Source: Byssothecium circinans (Eukaryota; Ascomycota; Dothideomycetes; Pleosporales; Massarinaceae). From it: a DNA stretch of 64,000 nt. Positions within the stretch are counted from its first letter, which is position 1, and each line of letters starts with the position of its first letter. The notes beneath the pieces are model-generated. The model did no database searches. It had not been told where the DNA came from and saw only the letters and a list, made by a program, of their open reading frames with translations. A program made the translations under genes and the position numbers. Below are positions 50,182 through 60,429 of the stretch, piece after piece. The stretch lies in assembly GCA_010015675.1 (NCBI GenBank), contig ML977038.1, positions 62,001-126,000 on the forward strand. Direction: 5' to 3'.

Positions 50182-52554
50182 ATGACCACCGACCTTAGGA
50201 CGAGGTCTGCCCTCACTGAGGGCCTCTCGGCGGGAGGCAAGTGGGAAGATCTGGTTGCGTGGGATGGGGAGGACTTGCAAGATTCATTCTTCAACGACTT
50301 CAATTTCACCGGTATGGAACAAGAGGTGGACCTCACATCTGGACGACTCCAAGCGCCAGCGCACATCACATTCAATCAACTTCATGCCCCATTGTCGGCA
50401 ACATCCTTCGTCGAAGGCCCACTATCCGATTATGCTGTCTCCGCGCCACCGTCAATCAATGAAGGAGGCCCTTCGTCACTTGATCATGGCAAGTCCTGGC
50501 TGAGTGCGTCTCCTTCGTACACAACGACTGCAACGTCGCCATTTGTTGGTAAAGACGGACCGCTACTCTCTAGCTCTTTTGATGCCTGCGAGGATACACT
50601 TTCTCCTTTCCGAACTTTCACTGCGTCGCCATTGTTCGATGCACAGAGCTTCGGCTCCTCCAGTTCTTACCATACCGCGGCGGCTCCCGCTATATTCAAC
50701 CCGTACCTTACTGGTTCACTACATTCTTTCAGTGGCCTAGACGTCTCTGCATCCCAAGAATTCTCCAACGTCGGCACTTGGGGGGAACCATCACCGCAAG
50801 GTCAGGGCTTCCAAGACGATTTCTTCACCAGCCAGGGCATTGAGACCATTCCAGAGGTCGATCACGAGGGCGCAATGCCTATCCCTATCCCACAACGAGG
50901 CTCACAGAGCTTTAGCAACACATTCTCGCCCCACCCATGGGGTGCAACATCACAGGAACAGCAACCACTACCAACATCCGAGCAAACACGTCCTCGCGCC
51001 ATCGAAATTCCTCGGTCTCAAACTCAGAGACCACCGCCGCTTCTCTCTGTATCTCCCGAAACACGCCGGTTGCCTCGAAGCGTTCTTCTCTCCAGAAGCG
51101 CGTCCTCCAAGAGTGAGCCTCGTCGAAGCAGAAAGGGCACGCCGTCCCCAACAACCAACGAGTTGGGATGGGTCTCTTACCAGCCACACGCCCAAACTCA
51201 CAGGCTAGTGCCATCGACGGACGGCAGTCGTGGGCGACGTTCACGAGGAAGAGTTGGGCCTATGACTCTTGAGCAACGCAGTCACGCGGCTCTCATGCGA
51301 AGAGCGGGCTCCTGTTACAACTGCCGTAAGCGCAAAGAGCGTTGTGACCCAGGCATTCCTTGTCAGGCATGCCTTGATTACTACAAAGCGGACCTGACCC
51401 ATCAGCCGTGCAGAGACATACGCATCGCTGACCTCCACTCTGCGTTCCTTTCCGAGCGTCTTGGTTGGCATCCCACCGACCGCTCGATCAATTCCTTCCT
51501 AGAACCTCACGGCTACCACATCTCCACCGACTTCGCGTACCGCATTGGACTGAACTTTGGTTTCGGGCCCAGGCTTCAACTCCCCGTGCACGCGATAGAA
51601 GTTTTCAACAGTGAGGCCCCTCTGTGTCACGACCACATCATCTATTCTTGGCCACCGAGTGCGACTTGTTTCCAAAAACATACACACGCGGTCCTCCCCG
51701 CGGTGCTCACGCCAGAAGCGAAGTTCAATCTCCAGACGACTTTGGATGACCACCTCGCGCTCCTAGTGCAACAGCACTTCCAATTCTTCCCCCTATACTG
51801 CTCACCTCTCCGTATCCTTCGCGACATCTACATCCTATACCGCACCCTCTCCTCCAGAACAGCATCCTCGCGCCTCCTCCTCCAAGCACTCAAGCTCCTA
51901 GTCCTCGTCCACATCGGAGGTGACATCACCCTCTCGACCACCAGCACCGATACCGACCTCGAACATCTCATCGGTGACACAATGTCCCTACCTGAACCAG
52001 TCACACCCACGCCCTGCTTCATCCGCTCCCAATTTGGCGCCATCATGCCGACGCTAGCTGCTCGACTCATGAAAGAAGTCCTCTCATCCCTCGAGCACCT
52101 TTTCCTCAACCGAGAACCGCACGAATGGCCCATCGCCCTCGCAACCCTCCTCGTCGTTCTCATCACCGTTGAATCAATCCAGTACCACGCTGCCAAACTA
52201 CCTTACCATCAGTCGTACGATGCCGGCCCATCACAATCGCGGCAGGAGAATGATAGCAAGGGCGATGACGAGGAGGTGAAGAAGCTTCTTGCTTTTTACT
52301 CAGCGTGCTTCTCGAGTTGTCATGCGAGGCTGAAGCCGGATTGGAAGGGCGATGCTGCGCAGTCGAGGGGTATGGGTGGTGCGGGGATCTCGCCTGAAGA
52401 TAAGTTTGTGGATAATGTTAGGGAGGCTATTGTGAGAGCGGAGGATGAGCAGGGTGGGTATTTGGTAAAGAAAGCTGACGGGGAGAGGGTTGGGGATGAT
52501 ATGGCTTTCTTTTTCGATCGGCTTGCGGCGAGGGTTTTGGTGCTGAGGACTTGA
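50182..52554 (+). CDS. Zn2Cys6-type transcription factor with internal zinc cluster
   Basis: Single exon, 790 residues. The first 370 residues are a Ser/Thr/Pro/Gln-rich, probably disordered region with acidic/aromatic stretches (WEDLVAWDGEDLQDSFFNDF) resembling an activation domain. The cysteine cluster sits at residues 378-410: CYNCRKRKERCDPGIPCQAC, then a final C twelve residues after the fifth. The last spacing is wider than in Gal4-type clusters and the position is internal, a pattern I know from a subset of fungal C6 proteins. The C-terminal half is helical (FFPLYCSPLRILRDIYILYRTL) with a proposed regulatory role. The ATG at 50182 is the first in frame; the open frame extends 25 codons upstream only from a GTG. 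Function unknown. Confidence 0.82.
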   Translation: MTTDLRTRSALTEGLSAGGKWEDLVAWDGEDLQDSFFNDFNFTGMEQEVDLTSGRLQAPAHITFNQLHAPLSATSFVEGPLSDYAVSAPPSINEGGPSSLDHGKSWLSASPSYTTTATSPFVGKDGPLLSSSFDACEDTLSPFRTFTASPLFDAQSFGSSSSYHTAAAPAIFNPYLTGSLHSFSGLDVSASQEFSNVGTWGEPSPQGQGFQDDFFTSQGIETIPEVDHEGAMPIPIPQRGSQSFSNTFSPHPWGATSQEQQPLPTSEQTRPRAIEIPRSQTQRPPPLLSVSPETRRLPRSVLLSRSASSKSEPRRSRKGTPSPTTNELGWVSYQPHAQTHRLVPSTDGSRGRRSRGRVGPMTLEQRSHAALMRRAGSCYNCRKRKERCDPGIPCQACLDYYKADLTHQPCRDIRIADLHSAFLSERLGWHPTDRSINSFLEPHGYHISTDFAYRIGLNFGFGPRLQLPVHAIEVFNSEAPLCHDHIIYSWPPSATCFQKHTHAVLPAVLTPEAKFNLQTTLDDHLALLVQQHFQFFPLYCSPLRILRDIYILYRTLSSRTASSRLLLQALKLLVLVHIGGDITLSTTSTDTDLEHLIGDTMSLPEPVTPTPCFIRSQFGAIMPTLAARLMKEVLSSLEHLFLNREPHEWPIALATLLVVLITVESIQYHAAKLPYHQSYDAGPSQSRQENDSKGDDEEVKKLLAFYSACFSSCHARLKPDWKGDAAQSRGMGGAGISPEDKFVDNVREAIVRAEDEQGGYLVKKADGERVGDDMAFFFDRLAARVLVLRT

Positions 52555-54237
52555 TGATGGCGGAGGGGCAGCACCCCCCTCCAAAATGTTTTGTGGAGGG
52601 GTGGGTCGTGTTTCGTCGCATGCCCGCTTTTCCTTTCTTGGTGGCTTTTTCCTTGATTCGTTTTATTCCCCTCTTTTATGTCTTCACAGGGTCCCCATTC
52701 AGCACTTTCCATTTCCCCTTTCCCGTTCTTCAGCCATCTTACATCTTTTCTTCTCCCGGTCACGATACACGAACGATCATGACAACGGTCTTTCAGCATG
52801 CATGCACGATGGACGGATCCCACGATGTCACGGTCGTTCAGCATGGCACGCTTTTCACGACGACATGAGGTCATGCCTCCTTCATATATCCTTCTGTGCG
52901 CCTTCTCTACTGTATTGTACTGTACTAAGATTCTGCTTGTTTGGATATCGAGTGCGTCGTTTGACGCGCATCTGGTTTTCTGGTCTGCTTTATGATACCT
53001 GCGTTGGCGGTGCGGATGTGGGTTGGATAGTTTTCATGCGGAGGGTGGTTTCTTGGGATTGAAGCCGAGAAAGAATTTCAATAAATCGTTACATTACAAC
53101 AACATCACCCTTTCCGATCCTCTCCCAAGCCACTAACCATACCCTCCGCCTTTCCCTTTCCCCTACAACTATGCTTTAGCCCCATACCCCCTCCCGCCTC
53201 GTCCCAACCCCTCCCGTCTTCGTCCCCATCCCCGTCCTGTCCATCCACAAACAAACAAGCAAGCACGTCTATCCTTCCCTCGCTCGAACATTTCCATCAG
53301 TCTAACACGTATATATATTTTCTTACCCAGCACAGAATCTCAGGAAAGCAAGCTATCCACTACAAAAGCAAAAGTGCGCCAACTGGCAGTGTTCACGACC
53401 GAGGATCTTGGGAGGTCGTGGACCATTTCCTTTTCTTTTTTGGGCATGCGTGGGTTCAATTCTAAGGGTTATGCGCTGAGATGGATTCAGATGGATGGAT
53501 TGTTTGCTTCCCAGGATTCGAAAAGGGTGGGAGAGGGGACGTGGATGAGACGTCGTGTATTGCCATGTGCCATGAGAGAGTAATGAAACCAACGAGCGCA
53601 AAACAGGGAGATGTGATTATTCTAGTTGCATGGATTACTACTAGTAGTTATAATTATCTTGCAAGACGTGCTGATCAACTATTATCCATCAGTCGTCAGT
53701 CCTCTTTTGTTACATTTGCATACAGAGATCGCGATCGCCATCATGATTTAAGCATCGTAGGAGGTTTACCTTACAATGCGGACACCCCCCTTTGATCCCC
53801 ATTTCCTCATCTCATCCCATTTCATCACAACATACCCTCCCTTCCTTGTACCTGTACGTCGCTCCTACTTGAACCATCATCGAACCCCCCCCCCCCCCCC
53901 TCCCAACAAAACAAGTCCCCCGCGAAAGAAAGGTTATTCAAGGCTGCGCTATGCTGTGCTGGTCAATGCAACCTAGGAGGTCAGCATGCCGCTGGGTGCC
54001 ACGGAAGAAGGCGTGGTACTCTATGTTAAGGAAGTAGAAAATAAAAGGAGGAAAGAGGAAAGGTATCGTGAAGTCGAAGGGAAAGAAAAAATTGCAGCGC
54101 TTCATGAGGGGGTATGAGAGAACCAACGCCCTTAGCGCCATACAGAAAAACAAAGTCCCTTCTTCAAATATGAGGACATAAGACCGCTGAAAAAGAACAA
54201 GAAAAGAAAAGGCCCGGAGCAAGGCATAAAATTCTCC
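52555..54237. other. Convergent 3' intergenic region
   Basis: About 1.7 kb between two convergent genes. Contains two near copies of cggtcKttcagcatg (near 52783 and 52831, K = g or t), C/T-rich tracts at 53110-53280 and a 16-C run. No gene seen. Confidence 0.5.
53885..53900. repeat. Poly-C run (16)
   Basis: Sixteen consecutive C residues; prone to length error and to strain variation. Confidence 0.9.
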
Positions 54238-56139
54238 TCAGCAGAAGAACTTGTACACTTTTTTCCACCTGGGCCAAGCTTTCCTCTCCTCTCGCTCCTC
54301 CTCAATCAGCGCCTCGAGATTCAGCTCGCGGATCCCCGTATGTAGGTCCATATTATGCGACCGCACTATCGAAGTCCTGTAATACAGCTTATACGGTATG
54401 TAAAATGTAAGCGTAACAGGGAGCGCGAGATAAACTTGGAAGAAATTAGTCAGGCGTTGCGAAGTGCTGAGCTCCGCCATATCTAGCGGCGCCACCGCGA
54501 CCCAGAACTGCGCTACTAGAACCAGCACGTTGAAGGCGAAGCCGACCCACGAGCCGATGATGCCGGGCTGGGACTTGAAGGCAAGTTCCTTTAGGCTGTG
54601 GCCTTGCAGTTCCCAGCCTTTTCGGAAGCGGATGTGCGAGAAGCAGATGGACCCCCAAGTGAAGACGGCAGAGAGCGCGGAGAGGGCGAGCATCCAGTTG
54701 AAGGCGGCTTCGTGGAGATCCTTTCTTACGCCGGCGAGGAAGGCGAAGAGGCCGAGGCTGGAGGCGACGCCGATGGAGACCAGAGGCCGGCCTTGGCGGT
54801 CGATGTAGGCGAGGATTCGAGGGGCTTGGTGTTGCTCGGCGAGAGCGGCGAGGGTTCGGCTGGAGCCGTAGATGGAGGAGTTACCGACGGAAAGAACGGC
54901 GATCATAATCACGACGTTGAAGACGGAAGGGAGACCTTGGATGCCGGCGTTTTGGATGGCGATGACGAAGGGCGAGGCGGCGAGGTCTACATCATTGTTT
55001 TTGGTTAGGAGGCGCTCTTCGGTGTAGGGGACGAGCAGGCCGACGAGGAGGAGAGAGACGATGTAGAAGAGCGATATTCGCCAGAAGACTTGCTTGACGG
55101 CGGTGGGGAGGGATTTGCGGGGGTTGGCGGTTTCGGCTGCCGCGAGTCCAACGAGTTCGGTTCCAGAGAAGGCGAAGGCGGCGTTGACGAAGGTGCTGCA
55201 GAGGCCTTTGAAACCGTTGTTAAAGGCGCCTGGATCTCTCCATAGCTTTCCGCCGATATAGGATCCATTCGGGCCGCCGCCGATGTTGATGACGATGCCC
55301 AAGATGATGAAGCCGACTACTGCAGCGACTTTGATGATGGCAAAGACAAACTCAGCTTCACCGTAGCCTTTGACGCCGAACAGGTTGATGACAACGATGA
55401 GCACGAGGAAGATGGCGACCCAGGCGTTGTTGTTAACAGCGCCGTGGTTCCAGAAGTTTATCGTGAAGGTGGCGGCGACTATTTCCAGTGGTAAAACGAC
55501 AAGCCATTGCAAGGCATAGCTGTACACGTTAGTGTCGTGGGATGGTGATGAGCGGCCCGACAGCATGGTTACTTACTTCCATCCCATGGCGAAGCCCCAA
55601 GCCGGATCCAGGAAACGCGTCGAGTATGATGAGAATGAACCTGCAACGGGGAATAGGACGGCCATTTCCCCGAGGGCGTGGACTGTACAGTACATCATGA
55701 CGCCGACCAAGCAGTAGGCAATGACGAGCGATGCAGGACCACTCTGGGCGAGTGCCTGGCCTGAGCCGACGAACAATCCAGTGCCTGGAGATGTCAGTGA
55801 ATAGAGTTCGACAGATGTTTGATGTTTTGGGGGTTGGATGTTCAGGCACATACCTATTGAGCCTCCAATGGCGATCATCTGCAAGTGCCTGCCCTTGAGC
55901 CTGCGCACCAGCGGAGAACTCGCCGTGTTTGCGGCGGCACTCTCGACATCGAAGACCTTGCCGTCGGCGCCCACAGAGCCCTTGGATGCCATGTTCATGT
56001 TTGGATCGCGCCTGAATGAGTCCAGCACCCGCCTCCCCACGCCGTCTCTGTGCACCGACGACTCGCCATAGTAGGCAGAGCTCTGCGACTCGCGGCCGAA
56101 GCTCTTCTCGGTGCCCCAGCTGTCGTCGTCGACCAGCAT
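54238..56139 (-). CDS. General amino acid permease (AAT family, Gap1-like)
   Basis: Twelve-helix plasma-membrane amino acid/proton symporter. Three exons: 56139-55854, 55784-55577 and 55519-54238, giving 591 residues. After a cytosolic N-terminus comes LVRRLKGRHLQMIAIGGSIG / TGLFVGSGQALAQSGPASL, then SFSSYSTRFLDPAWGFAMGWN / YALQWLVVLPLEIVAA, both joined across introns. The middle has FKGLCSTFVNAAFAFSGTEL, GLAAAETANPRKSLPTAVKQ, SSIYGSSRTLAALAEQHQAP and FTWGSICFSHIRFRKGW. The tail is basic and ends KVYKFFC. In this family transport is broad and expression is usually under nitrogen control. Two GATA-type sites lie about 160 bp upstream of the ATG. The start at 56139 is the first ATG of the frame. 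Confidence 0.93.
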
Positions 56140-56296
56140 GTTGGCTGGACTGGTAGCAGTGCGGGCGCACTGGAATTGGCCTATGTGAGGATCCGGAGCT
56201 GCAGCGCGTGCTGCGAGTCCAGAGGTGTCGTCGCAGTCACCAGCGGTGTGGTGTCGTGAGTCCCTCTGTGCAGTGTGCGGTGCGGGCGAGTGTCGA

Positions 56297-56314
56297 GCGA
56301 TAAGTCGGATAAGA
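56297..56314. promoter_or_regulatory. Paired GATA-type sites upstream of the permease
   Basis: cGATAAg and gGATAAg lie in the same orientation 9 bp apart, about 160-175 bp before the permease ATG. AreA/NIT2 nitrogen regulators bind HGATAR, often in pairs; the second site has G at the H position, so this is suggestive only. Confidence 0.35.
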
Positions 56315-56570
56315 CGGGCACGACTAGGTTGTTGGGGCGCAGGGACTCTCTGCCTTAAAGCTGCGGTGGGTTCGCGCTCGGTAGGCGAGAGCCAAGTATA
56401 GAGTGGAGTGAGAGTGAGCGTGAGAGTAGGGCAGATTAGCCAGGGTGTGTTCGTATACGCGCTCCGGCTCTGGCGCGCGACGAAGGGTGCGAGAGATTGC
56501 AGGTCGGGCCTCGGGCTCAGGACTGGATTTTCCGGCCATATGCCACCAATATCAACGTCTGCTTTACGGC

Positions 56571-56598
56571 AGACTACAGACTACAGACTACAGACTAC
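56571..56598. repeat. 7-bp tandem repeat (agactac x4)
   Basis: Four exact copies, about 430 bp upstream of the permease start. Confidence 0.9.
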
Positions 56599-57472
56599 GG
56601 GCGAGAGGACGTTGTGTTGTCCGTACCATCGCCCTCCACACGCCGCACGGTCGCGTTGCCACGCCCGAGGCCGACCGTGCGGCGTGCCGTCAAGTAGTGA
56701 AGGGCATGCGGGAGGCGGCATGCATATCCTGGCAAAGAACGCCGAACCCATGGTCACCAATCACGACGGATCCGCGTTCTGCCAATCGCCTGTACAAAAC
56801 ACCTCTGACACTTCGGTCCCCTTGCTCTACTCCCTTGCTCTGCTCTACTTTGACCATGGACAACTGTCCGCACCATCGGCGAGGCGAAAAAGGCCGCAGT
56901 CCGCACTCTGCCTCGAGGTCAAGTCCTGGTGGCGTCCGTCTAGTCCAGCCGTAGCCGTTCTAGCAGAAGCCGGCGTAGCGCACAGATGCTCCCTTATCAA
57001 TATCCGCACGACATGGCCGACATCATTGCCCAGGCAGGCACTTCTTACTCTATTGATCCTTCACACCTTGCTATGACTACCCAGACTCTTCACTGGACCC
57101 GGTTGCTAAACACCACATCATCATCCAATCCACTGTTTTCACACACGCGCCGCCGCCCGATAGTGTCCAATACGACTTTGTAACGCTTCACGAACCCCTC
57201 TGGTAGCATTGTCCCAGAATTGGTGGTTCGACTTTCTCATCACCAGCAATCAGCTCCACCTTCTGGCTACTCCAGCCGTTCGCTGCAGTCAGCTCATCAT
57301 ATCACCGCGCCGCAACCCAATGCAAACAAATTTCAGACAATTGCATTCTTGAAATACCTCAGGCACTCGACACGCGTCAGAGAGGAATTCACTATCGTAA
57401 GACGGCAATTCTCATTGCCTTGCTCAAGCAGCCTTGCTTGCATCGAGCCCAACAATAGATACACGCACCATC

Positions 57473-57492
57473 TATTTATTTATTTATTTATT
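57473..57492. repeat. tatt microsatellite
   Basis: Four to five units of tatt/attt in otherwise unassigned sequence. Confidence 0.85.
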
Positions 57493-60429
57493 ACCCATTC
57501 TCGAAAACCATACATTGCAGTGCATGCAATCCCGACGGGTTCGCGGGTTCGTGCATGCTCCGTCTGCCAGGCACCGTGCTACTCTAATTTCTCCCTTTGA
57601 AAATTACCTGCATGCAGCCATTCAATTGCGTCAGATTAATCCGTCTTTACCCAAGATTGGGACAACACGTTCGCGTACCCGTTACGCTGCCGCGTCTGCA
57701 CCGTTCAGGAGAAATAACGTTCGCTTCGCGTCCACTCTGTGCCACACGAGGCGAAAAGCTACGCCGCAATACTCTTCTAACTTCTTACCTGAGCTTCGAT
57801 AGACCCGACCCGCTCCGCTTCATTCATTCATCCTCCCGTCTTACAGCACCCCTCACGTAACAGAGTCCACAGAGAGACCACAGACTTACCCGATCCGGTC
57901 CCGAGTGACCTCTTTGCTCTTGTGCGACCATGACCTGAACGCCATTGCCCGAATTTAGAAAGCGCGTACGTAAGGCGAGCAGTCAGTATCACCCTCCTCC
58001 ATCTCACGAATCCCACCTCTACATCGCCTCCTCGCACGAAGAACCACCTTCACCACCGTTGTCGGCATGTCTGCGTACGTGGCGCCAGCGTGACTTAAGT
58101 AGTCGGTAACATTGAAGAGTCCTGGAGTCGACAACATGCCTTCCTCTTCTGGACTGGACTGCAGCCGCCACCACAAATGCACGCCCTTTCCGCATGCAAC
58201 GTTCGGTCGCACGACAGTGTATGAACGGTCGGTTGTTTAGTGGGGGATGGCGGGTGCTCCGTTGCTGCGCGGAATGGATAAAGCTCCGAGGTAGGATTAT
58301 CAATCGGAGGGGCAAAGTGTTTAATCGTGCCAAAGCATGCACCCGCGAGACTCACTCTTCAATTATCTCGCCTCTTCATACTTATCTTCTGCGTCGTTAG
58401 CGCTTCTACTCTCGTCTGTGGCGTTAGTCACGATATCATATGTCGTGGAGACCGCACATGCCCTAGACACTGGCACACGCAGCTCTTCCTCATCGAGGAA
58501 ACTATGCAGCTCTTGCGACAACGGCCCTAGAAGCGTCGAATGTCCTTCTATCGAAACCGCGTTCCCTGGTATCAAATGTGTGCGACTGCATACAATGCAT
58601 AATCACCGCCATGCCATCTTCAGCAAATTCACCGATCTTTCCTTACCTAAAATCAACCACATACATACCGTACATGCTCCAAGGCCAAGCTTGCGCCTCC
58701 TTACCTAGATAATAGGCAATGCGCAAACCAGAAAGGGCGTCCTCTACCTCTTGAAGCATCACCATCACCGATTTTGCTAGACGGTCACTGTAATCCTCCC
58801 AGCTCCAGCTCCAACGCCACGAAACCCAGCTCTCTGGCCGTAAGAACACACTTTTCACGTGGCGTCTAGTCTACCATACATATGTACCTAACATACATCG
58901 AGTGATGGCTCGTGCTCTAAGCGTGAGATTGACGTTTCTACACGTGTGCGTCACGCACTTATCACGCTCGGACTAAGAACCTGCTGGATGGGGAAGGTGA
59001 GGATATGCTAGAACCAGAACCCCCACGTTACATGTGAAAATGCTTGGGGACGGCGATCTCGATGTTCGAAGAGTTGGCTCTGGGGAGGAGTAGTCTAACT
59101 AAGGGGAGTAAAAGCATGATAATTGTACGCTTCTAGACTCGTTCTGGAACCATCCTAGCAGATCGAGCTAGAAGGCATGCGTTATCGAACTGCACGATTC
59201 TATCTACTAGTTTGAGTCTTGGATAAAATGGATTGAATGCGTTCTGTGTTGCGCAGTACTTCATTCTCAACCCCGGCATCGTCATCTAGCCACCAGCCCA
59301 TAGTTCGCTCGATCTCGCTCTCGGTGGCTAACTAGCCCTACGTGCCCTGCGGTTACGCTTTCTCAGAGTTGGTTTGCAAAAGCCGCGGAGAGCTAAGAGA
59401 CATCGCTTTACATGAAGCGATGTATTCCAAGCAACAATAGATAATCAGCACTTGCTATAAGGCGGATCTTGAACTGGATTTTGATGTGCTCGATATCGCT
59501 CTTGATGTGATGCATGAAGCCAAACTGAGGCATTTCAACGCATATGCGGTTTGCTAGCGAATGAACGTCCTACGACGAGAAAAATGTCTTTGGTTTTTTA
59601 CATACACACCACACACAACACAGCACGACACAACCCGCATCGTTCTTCTCCGCATGGGAAATATTGTCAAATTCTTTATCCTATCGTGTCTCTCCCATCA
59701 ATCCATCATTCCATCTCTCCCACATACACAGATACACAACCTCAAAACTCCACATTCCACAGCAAACCCACGCTTCCCCGTCAAACCCAAGAGCATATAC
59801 ATAAAGAAAAGACCCCCATCCCCACTTATTCGTCAAGTCGACGCATGTATGCATTAATACCTCACCCCACCCCCTTCCTTCCTTCCTCTTTCTCATAATA
59901 CACCAAAAAACTGTACTCGCCCTTGTTTACCCAATGAAAAAATGTACAAAAAAGACTCCTCCCAGCTTGAACGAAAGATAACCAAAACGCTCCAAACGCT
60001 CCAAACAATGTAACCAAAAAAAAACGTACGCAAACAAAGCAAGTAAGGGAAACCCGCAGTCATTCATGTAGAAAGAAAGAGAAAGAGTTGGTGGTTAGTA
60101 GAAGGGGAAAATATATCGTCATCCCAGATTTCCAGATCCCAGATGCCGAGAAGAAGCGGAAAGAAAAGAGAAGAAACATATCTTTATATGTCAAACACAC
60201 ACCTTCGTCAAAAAATCCACAGCATTACATCCTGCACCTCATACCTTACACCTCGTGCACGCTGCGACTTATACCCTGCACCTACCAAACAAGGACGGTA
60301 GGACTAAGCGGTCATCTTCTCCGGGGGCGAAGGTTTCTCCTCGTCCGCCTTGGTAGAGCCCGCAGCCTTCGTGCCCGCGTCTTCTAACTTAGCAGGAACT
60401 TCCGGTTTCGCATCCTCTTCCTTCCTCGA

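Larger units (their letters stand above)
56140..60303. other. Gene-poor 4.2-kb region
   Basis: Upstream of the permease and downstream of the CAMK kinase. It contains two tandem repeats, many short open frames without domain support, and AT-rich low-complexity sequence at 59880-60090. A long permease leader, a non-coding RNA or decayed sequence are all possible; I can support none. Confidence 0.5.

Noticed and set aside
55529..56170. 213-codon minus-strand frame
   Set aside because: Out-of-frame shadow of the permease first exons.
56408..57076. 222-codon plus-strand frame upstream of the permease
   Set aside because: Crosses the 7-bp repeat, no domain, no conserved pattern.
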